Assembly: GCA_001466705.2 (NCBI GenBank)
Contig: LATX02000184.1
Location: forward strand, 248,001-312,000
From: Moniliophthora roreri
Taxonomy: Eukaryota; Basidiomycota; Agaricomycetes; Agaricales; Marasmiaceae
Direction: 5' to 3'
DNA length: 64,000 bases
In this document: positions 37,973 through 48,577 of the stretch, one piece after another
How positions within the stretch are numbered: position 1 is the stretch's first letter
Layout of the letters: each line of letters opens with the position of its first letter
Program-made: the position numbers and the translations under genes
Notes under the pieces: model-generated
Database searches by the model: none
The model's input: only the letters and a program-made list of their open reading frames with translations
What the model was told of the DNA's origin: nothing

Positions 37973-38800
37973 TTAATAAGGCTTGTGCCTGTTCTTCTTC
38001 AGCTCCTTCTCAAGTTGCTTAGCCTTGCGGTGACCTATCTCAACTGGACGGATAGCCATTTGGTCGGCCTTCTTGAGTTTCACAGGTCTATTGCCGACGT
38101 ATTTACCTGCGAGAAGGGATCATAAGTTCTTGTAAGACGATGAATATGAGAATATGTACGTACCATCCATCTCCTTCCAAGCTCTCAGGAAATCTTCTGG
38201 GTCCGAAAATGCGACAAATCCATACTTGGCCTGTTTCGCAGTCAGTTGTCGATCTCTCGGCTCCAAAATAGAATTACTCGCCTTCTGACTGAGTCTGTCC
38301 CTGATGACTCGTGCCTTTTGGAACGACGGATACTTGTTGAATGCGTTGGAAAGGACATCATCTGAAACATCATTGCTAAGGTCGCCAACAAAGAGTCTAA
38401 ACCAAGCTGTGAAATATTATAAGTAAAATGGGAAAGAGAAATCAAAAAAATTTAACTCACATGGGTTCCACTCCAAAAGCGTCTGATCTTCCCAAACCTT
38501 TCCTCCTCCTTTCCTCAACACTGTCGTTCTCTTGCCACCTTTCGCAAGCTTTCCGCCACTGCCACCACGCTTGTCAATCATAGCACCGGGGACATAGACG
38601 GACTGTTGAGCGAGGATGCCGACGTCATACTCATAAGCATTGGCTGGGACAGGTGCTTGGTGAGAGGACGAAGAACCTGGAATGGGAAAAGATGGGCCGG
38701 CGTAGGGTTTGTGGTAGGGATTAATGTCATATGAAGAAGAAGAAGAAGAAGACGATTGAGCAGCATATTGTGCGGTGTAGGGGTTTGCGTAAGGATCCAT
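37973..38800 (-). CDS. RBM42-like RNA-binding protein
   Basis: Single-RRM protein resembling RBM42, a splicing-associated RNA-binding protein. The start at 38800 gives MDPYANPYTAQYAAQ; an in-frame upstream ATG at 38845 exists, but only the internal start begins the conserved-looking text. The N-terminal half is low-complexity, with a Ser run encoded by a TCT-type triplet repeat near 38735-38755, then KRTTVLRKGGGKVWEDQTLLEWNP, which in RBM42 precedes the RRM. The RRM reads RLFVGDLSNDVSDDVL (RNP2), KARVIRDRLSQKAKYGFVAF (RNP1 KYGFVAF), DGKYVGNRPVKLKK. The tail is short and basic, ending KNRHKPY. About 220 residues, three introns. Confidence 0.88.
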
Positions 38801-39183
38801 GGTGGTGGTCAAGCGGAGAAAGGTAATGAAGCCACATGGGGCCACATGGGTTAGATTATCCTGGAGCGTATAAATGCGTCACGTGGGACGCTTGGGAGGT
38901 GGCGTCTTGTCCAGGATATAATAAGGCCAAAGATCGTCGACACTCCTTCACAAAGTTGTGGGTCGAATGTCTCCGACTTCATCAAAATGTTCTCTCCAAA
39001 TTCTCACCCTCTCAGTCGATTACTCATTTGCAGACCAAGCTTAACGTCTCGGGTTCGTACCCCAATGGCTCCTGCTCTTCAAACATTGACTGATTCTTTG
39101 GAGTCTCCCCTCCCCTCAGTTGAAAGGTCATTCTCAGTATCGAACCCACAATGGCAACCGGCAAACACCGTTGACTTTCCTAG

Positions 39184-39660
39184 GCTTACGGATCGCTCAA
39201 TTTGGATAGATATACCCAGCATGGCCCTCGGACTCCTTGCTTTACAAGCAACTCTCTCTCTCTCAAATCCATTATCCTTGAACTGCATGTTCGCCTCAAG
39301 CACATTTATTTGGACTGTCTTAATTGCCTACTGGTTAAGGTTCCTCATATCAGGAAGGCCGTCATACTCTTTGGACCTGCCAGTGGAACCAAAGATGATA
39401 TCTTGAAACATCTCAAGCACACGGTGTGGACAGGCAAGTTGGAGATATATGAGAGGTATGAAGCTCCAGGGGAGTTTCTCTTTTGATGTTGCTGTACTGC
39501 CCTGCACCAGCCTTGCGCTTGCAGTTGAAGGAGAAATTTATACCCAAAGTTAGTTAATCATTGGTACTTTTGAATTTTTCTAACGTATTACCCAGGTTTC
39601 AAACGATGTAAGTTACATTCAGATTGGTTACGCCAACTTTTATACCAAATTGCAGGCGGG
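39184..39660 (+). pseudogene. Fragmentary, apparently frameshifted gene of unknown family
   Basis: Not recognised. From 39184, just after a TTTCCTAG acceptor-like site, a plus-strand frame reads AYGSLNLDRYTQHGP..., VKVPHIRKAVILFGPASGTKDD and TVWTGKLEIYERYEAPG, and stops at 39484. One base out of phase, text of the same style continues directly (SFSFDVAVLPCTSLALAVEGEIYTQ) after a GGGG run near 39470, then two intron-like gaps. This fits a one-base insertion in an otherwise protein-like stretch. A possible upstream exon (MAPALQTLTDSLESPLP) lies near 39065. The neighbouring HAD-cyclase gene is also broken, so this looks like part of a decaying zone. Confidence 0.3.
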
Positions 39661-39859
39661 GTAAGAACCTCCAATGCCTACACCCACAAAGCAAAGTGCT
39701 TCCATTGTTGTTCTGTTGGATAGGTCCTCATTAGTAATGTCTATGGTCTTCGAGAGGGGAACCGACGTACCGCATACCCTGTGTAACCGACGATGGCGGG
39801 GCACTACTAAGAAGACATCAACACACGAAAAGATGTGGCCTAAGAATCCATACCTCATA

Positions 39860-41380
39860 TGACTATACACAAGCTCGGGTTTCACGACCGTCACCCTATC
39901 CCTTTCGAGTTTCTTGTATTCTTTCCCCTTCGGCTCTTCAATATACCCTCTCAGCGCGTTGACACCCAACGCCGTTGTGAAACCTCTATTGGCGATCAAT
40001 ACACACCGTACTTGTAGAACCACACATCTGCCCAACCTCCATCTACCTCTTGCATGGCCTTTAACTTCTCTACGTTGATCGATACATCCATTCTTTAGGA
40101 GAGGCTGAGGGAAGGGACAGCGAGAACGTAGAGTATGCACGGCGAGTACCAATGTGTTTCCTTTGAGTCCGATACGCTCACGAACACGCTGAGCGAAAAA
40201 AAAACCCGAGACGTCGACGGGCCTATGGTGAGACGGAGAGCAGATGGGATAGGAAGCAGCTGGCCATATCAAGCCCAAGTCAGTATCGTTAGAGAAGAAT
40301 CGATGGGCACGTACAACAAAAACGCTTCCGCAGCTTCATAATATCTCGTACTCCTCGAATGCTCGGTACCTCATGACATTCTCCACCCAGTTGAACGTCT
40401 CATTTAACTCTTCTCCTCGACCGTTCTCGTGGAAGAGCGTTAGAACGTTCACACATACGACAGGATCGAGGCAGAGGTTGAGAAGAGACCGCTAGACGTT
40501 CTCGAAAGAATCTCAGACAGCATCGTGGATACCGAATGAACGTGCGACAAGGACACTGTCCAGCCTATCGTCCACGAACACAATTTGTCGGGTCAGCACC
40601 CGAGGACATGGTGGTAGAACTCAATATTGGGCTTGCGTTCACCGACCGCTGCGTCGGTAAAAACGCCGTGGAAGATTGACCAGTCTACGTCCTTCCTCTT
40701 TAATACCTCCCAGTCCCGCACCGAGCTATTCGACATGGTGTATACCTTCCTACCAGGTTTGAGTTGGCGAGTTAAATCTACCATTAAAGGATGAGACGAC
40801 AGCGTGTCCCTGGCAACTTGGAACGCATCGCGAACGTGACAAGGAGATAAGGAAAGTTCTTCGGCGACGGTGGCGTGATATACGTTCTTGGAAATCCTAC
40901 CCTTTTCGTGTTCGAACCAGGTGGCGGATTTGAGGATTTTCCAGAGTATCTTTGGGGGTGCACAAGGAAGGAGTAGAGGGTGATCAGGTGAAAAGGACAT
41001 CACCCAGATTGAAGAAAAGATAGTGATGTTGCGGGCTCGGCTCAAAGCCCCAGGCTTAGGCCTGGCTTGAGAGGGCTCAGGCTCACCAAACATTGAGCCC
41101 GAGCCGTAGGCAGGGCCCGGCTTAGGCCAGGGATCTTGGGTATCACTTGCCTACAGCCACGGGTTGCACTTTCCATCATATCGTCTAGGGCTCAAGCCCT
41201 GGGCTTAGGCCTTCAGAAATGCAAGCCCGAGCCCTGAGCCCGGTCGGAGCCCTACAGTAGGGCTTGGCTCGGCCTTGTGAGCCCCGGCTCGGTCAGGCCT
41301 GGCTTGGCTTGAGCCGAGCCCCCAACATCACTAAGAAAAGAGTTTCTGTGGTAGGATATCATCGGGTCGAAAGGTGATGG
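39860..41380 (-). pseudogene. Broken HAD-cyclase fusion gene (drimane-type sesquiterpene synthase relative)
   Basis: Remains of a HAD-like domain joined to a cyclase-like domain, as in fungal AstC/AncC-type drimanyl-diphosphate synthases. HAD part: NLGDVLF (nucleophile Asp replaced by Asn, 41008-41010), ILKSATWFEHEKGRIS, MSNSSVRDWEVL, FHGVFTDAAVGERKPNIEFYHHVL, VFVDDRLDSVLVARSFGIHDAV. Cyclase part: DPVVCVNVLTLF (near 40433-40468), TRYYEAAEAFLLYV, MQEVDGGWADVWFYKYG, NRGFTTALGVNAL (39955-39993). Lesions: TGA at 40984-40986, 40513-40515, TAG at 40492-40494, and frameshifts near 40595, 40345 and 39990-40100. The segment between the HAD end and DPVVCVNVL, which in intact relatives carries the DxDTT motif, is absent. 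A MITE interrupts exon 1. The ends are approximate. Family recalled from memory, not searched. Confidence 0.65.
41021..41333. mobile_element. hAT-like MITE with 25-bp inverted repeats and 8-bp target duplication
   Basis: Non-autonomous DNA transposon of 313 bp. The terminal inverted repeats are TAGTGATGTTGCGGGCTCGG plus CTCAA on the left and the same with one mismatch (G for C at position 12) on the right, 24 of 25 bases matching. Both flanks carry the identical 8-mer AGAAAAGA (41013-41020 and 41334-41341). An 8-bp duplication and a TAGTG start are typical of the hAT superfamily. The interior is GC-rich and made of GGCTC/GAGCC and GGCTTAGGCC-like words. It encodes nothing. It sits in the first exon of the broken HAD-cyclase gene. 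Confidence 0.92.
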
Positions 41381-43005
41381 AAGAGTTAAGCAAGGCACTT
41401 TTATAGGAGTAGGACCCACAGGACGTCGAAACTTCAGTGTCTTGATGATAAGCTTGCACGTTGGCTGTGTACGCGTTGAGGACTGGGAAGATAGGCTGAC
41501 TGGCGGGGAGGCGAGCGGCCGCCTACCACTCAAATTCAAGTCCGACCACTATAGCACATATGGAAACCATCCCCGTGAACAACTCTGACAACGAAACTCC
41601 GCCATTGCTGAGTGGAGTTGAGAGATTAACACGGGTATATAAACGCAGTATTTGCGGTGCTGTGTCAGTCAAATGATGTCCTTGCAGTTCCTGGAGTGGT
41701 AATTCAGACCGAAGATCCTTCTTATGGGTGTTTATTTAGTATGTGCTCGGTGAGTGGAATATTGTTAGACTTGGTGATAGACTCACCGGCTTGCAGAGAT
41801 GGAAGAACGAATCACGCAAGGCTGCGCTTCCTCATCGTCCAATTCACGGTACCCTCGCCTTCAAAAAAATTGGCCGGCCACGTGTTGACAATGCGCCAGT
41901 GTCTGAACAGCACCATGCGATGCCTTTGGGGTTGGAAACAAGGGTCTGGCAGGTGTTGCCAAATTGAGGACTGTGCTGCCACACACCGGTTCGAGAAAAA
42001 GATTCAACTAATCAGATTTCCCGAGAAATAACGACCGATGAGCTTTCAGGCTAATAATCGTGAAACGTTTTGAAACCCGAAACGTAACTTTTCAGCCATT
42101 GTTTCTATTAAGCTGTTTTTTTTTTTTTCAAGAAAGCCGGTGTAATTATTGACAGTTACAGCTTCGGGAGATCCGAGTGAGAACCAGCTTTGCTGCACCT
42201 ATTGTACGTAATTTCCATCGTCGTATTGCCAGAAAACAGCGATAGTCGTCGATAGCTGATGGCTCATTCTTGCGTTTGGGGGCGAGGAACCATCGTTTAA
42301 ACACTGCTTCTGAATGATGCGGGTAGAATGAGAATGTTTGCTGCGTTGTTCTCGGAGGTGCATCATCGTGCGTACTTGAGGTGCAAATCGTGATAGAAAG
42401 TCTCGCAGAGGGTAGGTAGGCATCGTATCCAAATTGATCCCATAGTCCCTGAACCTCAGCTACCAGGAAGTCTCAGTTGGGTAAAGCCGATACCAACGTT
42501 CACCACAAATAGATAGCTTTTGGGCAATTCCTTGATTGGGTTCAATGGAAGTCCATGGCAAGGAGGATGCCATCAAAATAAAGTCCACCTTACAACTGCG
42601 AAGGGATGTGGAAAATTCCACCGTCTTTGACATGGGCAGGTGCCGAGCATATATCAGAAGTCAGTAGATTCTAGTGCGAACGCCAAACAGGCTCACTGGT
42701 AACAGGTCAACGTCTCGTCATGACATCGAGCGTGTGTTGTGTCCAAAACCTCAAACCCCACATGGTATCAATGATGATTACAAGTCTATCTCCGTGTCGA
42801 TAGCCGAAGGAGCGGTGAAGGGAGAAGAGAATCAGATTCTGGCGCAGCTACATGTCTGAGGCAAGTCATAGACGAAGTTCAGGACGAGGTCACATACCGA
42901 GAGTTGTCGCCATCGGATACGAGTTGATGCCTGGGCGGCGGGCGTCGATGCAGCTTTGCACACGGTAAAGGTACACTTTCTCACGGCTTCCGACTCCGGA
43001 CCGTC
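41381..43005. other. Gene-poor stretch of 1.6 kb
   Basis: Upstream region of the broken HAD gene on one side and of the Zn2Cys6 gene on the other. A TATATAAA-like box lies near 41636-41643. A frame at 41796-41967 (RWKNESRKAALPHRPIHG) follows a TTGCAG acceptor and might be an exon of an unknown plus-strand gene, but no partners are convincing. A 12-base T run lies near 42117-42129. Confidence 0.4.
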
Positions 43006-45900
43006 ATGGTCAAGACTACAGGAAATCCCATTGGAGAACCTGCTAGCTCCAAGCGCAAGAAGACAGAGGACGACGAGTCTGCCAGTGGGTCTACATCGAA
43101 GAAGCAAAGAACACGAGTCAGGTATGTTTGGGCAATTCTACCTGTTTCATTCGAGTCATTCTCACGTACGAGTTTTCTAGCTTTTCTTGCGGGGAATGCC
43201 ATCGTCGAAAGCAGAAGGCATGTATATGAATTCTTATTCACCAATCCTGGATCTGACATCTTTTGAATTGTGCAGTGCGATCGCCAAATACCATGCTCTC
43301 ACGTCAGTCTCGCCATTCATCATTGCTTGTTACCTCTACTCATTGAACGTATGACTCTAGTGCGTTGCAAGGAAGGTTCCAGAGCTCTGCAAGGCATATA
43401 CTCCCGGCAAATCCGACCATGATCTCAACGCACGGATTGCTCGATTAGAACATATAATTGAGATGGCATTACCTCAATTCTGTCATTCATCCTCCTCAAA
43501 TTCGCAAACAGACCGGGATGATGATGGACGTTCGCAGAATGACGATGAACCTATGGCTACGGGTGGATTGTTTCAAAGTGGGAAATGGTATGGCAATAGT
43601 GCAAGTGGGAGTATTGCACCTGGGCCGGTCATTGAACAGGTATGTATTATATCTGTCCAGTTCTGATGGACGCTTACACCTAATGACAGTTGCAGCATGC
43701 AGTCATGCAGAAAGTGATTTCTCCGGAGCAGGTTTACTCGTTACTATTCAATCTCACAGATCGTACCTAACTCTTGTCACCTCCCTAGGCTCATTCGCTG
43801 CATAGCGACATTGATAAACCGAAGGGAATCGATCCACTGGAACCTTCTGCCGCAGATAATCTTAAGACCCTTGTTCAGGAATGCGGTGTTTCCCCGCATA
43901 AGATACCAGAGCTCCTGCAAGAGTTGCCCCCATTACGGACGTCAGATGTTTTAATCAACTACTACTTCAGTGCTATGTTCGTTTTATCGTTCATGGCTCA
44001 ACTTGTTCGCTGACAGTCGTGGGTAGAAATTGGACGAGATATGTCATTTCAGAGAAAGACTTCCGGGCTGCGTACAAGAGTGTTTGTGCCCACGGAGCGC
44101 ACGGCGTTGGGGCAACTAATCCGAATGATATCCGGTTCTTACCGTTACTATTTGTGGTATTGGCCATCGCTGTAAGGTTAGCACCGGAGGAAGTGGCCGG
44201 TGATGCACGGAGTAGACGAGTGACCTCCCTTCGATATTATTGGTCATGTCAGTCTGTCCAATATCGCGGTTGAATAATGACTGAAGTTTCCTTGCAGCTC
44301 GTCGATCCCTGCTTATAGCTGCTGCGATACAACCCGACTCTCTGGATATAGTTCTGACGCGATTGCTGGTAAGTAGTCTGTTCCGTTCAATGCTCACCAC
44401 ATTAATATTTCATCTAGAGTGCACGTTTTCTGACCTTTGACCGACGTATAACGGAATGCTGGAGTCAGTTGGGAGCAGCGGTGCGCACTGCAGAGGCTCT
44501 GGGACTACATCGTGACGGTGCAACCATGGGAATGGACGCCCAACAAGTGGAATATCGTCGGCGAATCTGGTACCGTCTCTGTTCCTCCTTTATACTCCAC
44601 CTGTTGACATATTTTATACAGGTCTTATCTGTACCATGCTGACCGATCGTATGCTTTAGTGTTGGGACGACCCAACTCCATACAAGATGATTACACTTCA
44701 ACTTTACCCCCTTCCAATCTGGATGAAGACTCACCAAACGCTTACTCTCAACCTCCTCTACCCCTCTCTTCCCCCACCATAATGACCTTCTGCATCTTAA
44801 GACACCAACTTGCAGGCATAATGGGACGTATTGTTCATCATTTCCAAAAAGTCAGACCTGGAAGATCCCCGAATAATCCATATTCAGAAGTTATTGCACT
44901 CGATGATGAACTGCTCAAGTTCGTCACCAATCTCCCTCCGCACTACTCCCTGGAGCCAGATATGTCATTGGACGAGAAGCACCCATTCATACCCGTTCAT
45001 CGGTATCTTCTCATCACTGAAACATTATTTGTCCGTACCAACCTCCATCGCCCCTACATCCTGCGCAAACTGCAGTCGGATCGTTATTCAAGATCGAGAA
45101 CAGCTTGTTTCGAGTCTGCCATCAAAGATTTCCAGGTGCGACAAGCGTTCAGGGAGCGAACGAGCACGGAAGCGCGTATTGCCCTTAGCAATGCATATCG
45201 TGAATTCCAAACCGCAATGATCAGCGGGATGTATCTTGTCATGTATCCCAATGGTAAGGATTCACAGACCATGCACAACATCGTCGACACCTTCATGAAG
45301 GACCACGAGGGTATTCGGGAGATGGACGAAACTACTCTGAGAGAGCTCAAAGTCATTGAGCTCTTGAAAGCTAAGGCCATAGAGCGTGGTAGGCCGGACG
45401 AGCAGGTCATTGTCGACGAACACAATGGTATCCAGGAGAATCCCGCGCAACTTTTGCTGGGTTTCCAGCAACAAATAGCGGATGCGGTTGGGTCTGCATC
45501 CCTGTCAGGTTCTAAGCCACCTTTGACTTCCTTGTCTACACTCGCTCATCCATTCCCGGCATTGACGAATGACAACGTCCCACCAGTACAAACGTCGCCT
45601 GTCATGCAAAGGTTGCAGCAATCTGCTGCAGAATACTCCCCAGCGACATCTGGAGGAAGTCCTGCGGCGGATGAAGATTCGACTGCACAGATGATCTTCA
45701 ACCTAGTCAGCAATCCTATGTCGGAAGGTCTGAATTCCTCGATGCAATGGAATAATGGGACTGGAACCGATTTCAGTTGGACGAGTACCGAGGTACCTGC
45801 ACAGATCGGTACGCAAGACCCGCGACTCCTGCCCATGGATGGTGCGGAATGGAATTATTATTGGGAAGCATTAGTTAACCAGATTCCTCGCGGGCAATGA
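43006..45900 (+). CDS. Zn2Cys6 transcription factor with fungal-specific regulatory domain
   Basis: Binuclear zinc cluster DNA-binding regulator in the nucleus; target pathway unknown. The start at 43006 gives MVKTTGNPIGEPASSKRKK with basic nuclear signals. The zinc cluster, spread over four exons, reads CGECHRRKQK-CDRQIPCSHC-VARKVPELC, spacing C-x2-C-x6-C-x5-C-x2-C-x8-C. A linker coiled coil follows (LNARIARLEHIIEMA). The fungal_trans region includes WSQLGAAVRTAEALGLHRDG and YRRRIWSYLYHADRSYALVLGRP. The C-terminus is polar and Pro/Ser-rich. About 800 residues, eight or so introns. The intron inside the cluster (43218-43275) needs a GC donor to keep the cysteine spacing. No biosynthetic genes flank it except the broken HAD-cyclase 2 kb upstream, so a link is unproven. 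Confidence 0.9.
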
Positions 45901-46280
45901 TGGATGCTTTTTAATTCAACTACGAGTTTTAGGAACCCGCGCTTTTGTCCCGGGAGATGCTTGCAAGCTCGCATCAGGACTCGGGTTCCTCAGCTGGTAT
46001 GGGCTGCACCTGCAGTGAGCACTAATACTGGGGTCAGGTGCCTCGATGCTGCTCATCCCTTGGCTCGTTTACGCTCGGCCGGGACTGCCTTCGGCGGAAA
46101 AACCCTGCCTTCCTATTGGTGCCTGATTTACCTTTCAACTTGCTTCTTGTAACTTTTCATTCTGTAGTACTATCTATCACTTGTGTCTGTTGTAAGCAGG
46201 ATCCTCCATTCAGAATTTACAATACAGCTGTCTTTACACACAACCCGTGTATCCATGTACTCAATACTAGCTCTTCATCT
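45901..46280. other. Convergent intergenic stretch
   Basis: 3' regions of the transcription factor and the GPI-protein gene; no further feature supported. Confidence 0.5.
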
Positions 46281-47288
46281 TTATGACAATAAGCCGACAA
46301 GGAGAGGCACCAGCATCACAGCGTACATCGAAGGTGAAAGCCCATGGCCCTTCCCAGCAATTTGACCTCCGGTGTATCTATCAGTAGCAGAACGGTAATC
46401 GTTTTCTTCAGATGATGGATGTGAATGATCAGGAGGAAGAGATATCGTCGGCGTCGCCTGTCGTTCGGTCGCAGTGAGAGAAGCTGTTGGTTTGCTCGCC
46501 TTTTGCATTTTGGTAGATTCAGGATCGAAGGTAGAGCTATCTTCGGCGTCTTCATTGTCTTCGCCATAACGGTTCTTGGTATGGTGAGGGTGCTTTGTAC
46601 TTTTACTTGTACTTGAAGCTTGAGTATCGAGAGGGGCAGTTGAAGTAAAGGTAGAATTTGAGCTCGAGTCGGTGTGAGAGGCAAGGCGTCCAGGGCCCCA
46701 CGGAATAGCGTCACCATTCGGCTGAGAAGCGTGCTCTGGAGGCATTGTTTCACCGGAGGGAGATGAGATCTTCAGGGGAGAGGTTAGAAGACAGAAATAC
46801 CGAGGATAACGTGATGTGCTTTACAGTGAATCTGGTGGTCCATTGCGAGCTTTGTGTGTTCCCGCCGTCGGTGAACTGATGTTAATAAGTGAGGAAACAA
46901 CATACAGATCGCGGAGAGTCTTTTACTACCTGATAAAAGTATATGTTCGAATAAGGCGTAACTTCAGGGCAAGTCCAGCGATATGGCGAGAGAGACACGT
47001 CCGAACCATCAAGACCAGCCGTTACAGTCGTCACGGGTATCATTGCATTGTTAGGACCAGACATGAGGACTAAATCGCCGTAAGCGTTGGCGGAAAAAGA
47101 TGAAGCCCGAGCTCACTGATAGTAACGTTCTTCCAACCATGACCACCACCACTAGGTGTCCATCTGATTTCACATAGATCTCCAGCCTTAAAAGAATCGC
47201 CAGGGCCTGGTGCAGTGGGAGTGAACACGTCGCCAGCGACAAGAGTAGCAATGGTGGAAATGAGCAGAAAAGATAAAATATAGGCCAT
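46281..47288 (-). CDS. Kre9/Knh1-like Ser/Thr-rich GPI-anchored protein
   Basis: Probable cell-surface protein linked to beta-glucan assembly or wall structure. The start at 47288 gives a signal peptide (MAYILSFLLISTIATLVAG). The N-terminal domain is of the Kre9/Knh1 N-terminal type common in Agaricomycetes: FTPTAPGPGDSFKAGDLCEIRWTP, WKNVTI, SDLVLMSGPNN, FTDGGNTQSSQWTTRFTI. A Ser/Thr-rich region of about 120 residues follows, then a small-residue site and a hydrophobic tail (YAVMLVPLLVGLLS) that ends the protein, as expected for GPI attachment. Five or so introns in the 5' half. Divergent from VPS2, starts 179 bp apart. Confidence 0.75.
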
Positions 47289-47467
47289 CTGAGAATCCAG
47301 CTCGAAGTAGAGAATAATGAAGCAAAACCGTGACTGACACGTCTGAAGTAGAGGATCCTGACCCCAATCTGGGGTCAAAGATTGTATCACAGGTGGGCCG
47401 CAGCCCCGGCCAAATCGCTTGGGCGCCATGTAACCCTCTCTCCTCGACCGCCACTACAGCCTACCAA

Positions 47468-48339
47468 ATGCAGTCTATCAACCGATTCCTCTACGGTCCT
47501 ACGCCAGAGGAAAGAGTCAGATCATGGCAGGCCAAGCTTCGTGCAGAGAGTCGTCAACTCGACAGGGAGATGAGGCAGGTTCGATTACATTCACGTCATA
47601 ACGCCCTACAAATGCTCAACTACTACTCTCTTATATAGCTTGATGCTGCAACCAATAAGGCACGGCAGACTGTGAAGCAACTTGCAACTAAGGGGGATGT
47701 CAAGTCCGCACGAATACTAGCCAAGGAAGTCGTACGAAGTCAGAAACAGAAAGATAGACTCTCTGTCAGTAAAGCAAGACTTGGGTCCATAAATACACAA
47801 TTGCAGCAGCAGATGGGTATGTCGCCTTCATATTTCGCCTTTCGGTCCGCTTCTAACCTGATTTCATAGCTATGGTAAAAGTAACGGGATCCCTCCAGAA
47901 ATCGACAGAGATCATGAAACAAACAAATTCACTCATCAAGTTGCCTCAAATCAGTCAGACGATGAGGGAAATGAGTATGGAGATGACCAAGGTGAGCATA
48001 TAGTTTCCAACGCAACATAATCTCTTTTACGAACTTGACGGTAGGCTGGAATAATGGAGGAAATGCTGGAGGATACATTAGAGATGGAAGATGACGAAGA
48101 ATTGGAGGAAGAAGCTGATGAGGAAGTCGACAAGGTTCTTTTCCAACTTACAGACGGAAAACTTGGACAAGCAGGTTCCGTCAGTACCGAGTTACCTGTG
48201 CGTTTCAGCTTCTCGAACGATTACTTCCTTATACTTACCAAAATGTCTGCAGTCGGTGGAGGACAAGCTGGAGGAAGAGGAACAGGAAAGAACTTTGGAA
48301 AAGTACAGACAACAACTCAATGGGATTTTGAGCGGCTGA
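47468..48339 (+). CDS. VPS2: Vps2/CHMP2, ESCRT-III subunit
   Basis: Membrane-remodelling ESCRT-III protein that works with Vps24 and recruits the Vps4 ATPase at endosomes. The start at 47468 gives MQSINRFLYGPTPEERVRSWQ, the CHMP2 N-terminus. The helices follow: LDREMRQLDAATNKARQTVKQLATKGDVKSA shows the basic core alpha1-alpha2, then RILAKEVVRSQKQKDRL, QKSTEIMKQTNSLIKLPQI, MREMSMEMTKAGIMEEMLEDTLE, and the acidic alpha5 EDDEELEEEADEEVDKVLFQLT. It ends in a MIT-interacting region with KLEEEEQERTLEKYRQQLNGILSG. About 225 residues, five introns. Confidence 0.94.
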
Positions 48340-48577
48340 ACCAGGACTATCTATTCCCGCAGTATCCTTTCTTCATAGCATCTATCCAGTGTCATCTGTA
48401 TATTCTGTACCGTATTCATGTTGAGGCGTGTTAGACTCCAGAGTTCGAGTAAACCAAGCAGAATCTGCACTTGTGCTTTGCCACTGCTTGTGTAACGCTA
48501 ATCTTATCAGCTCTCCACGTGGATCAAAAATTGAATTCCTTCTTTTTCCGACGTTTTCAAGTACTTTACTTCCAACA

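Noticed and set aside
39640..40278. 212-codon minus-strand frame as a stand-alone gene
   Set aside because: Only parts of it (RVRERIGLKGNTLVLAV, NRGFTTALGVNAL) are protein-like; the rest is out of frame with the HAD-cyclase relic, so it is a piece of that pseudogene.
41035..41320. GC-rich GGCTC/GAGCC region first read as low-complexity or microsatellite DNA
   Set aside because: The inverted termini and 8-bp target duplication show it is a discrete transposable element, so it is reported as a MITE.
43006..45900. Zn2Cys6 gene and HAD-cyclase relic as a terpene cluster
   Set aside because: No P450, oxidoreductase, transporter or other tailoring genes lie nearby; the neighbours on both sides are housekeeping genes, so a cluster is not supported.
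46316..46753. 145-codon minus-strand frame overlapping the GPI-protein gene
   Set aside because: Shifted frame of the Ser/Thr-rich exon; Leu/Arg-rich text is the expected shadow.
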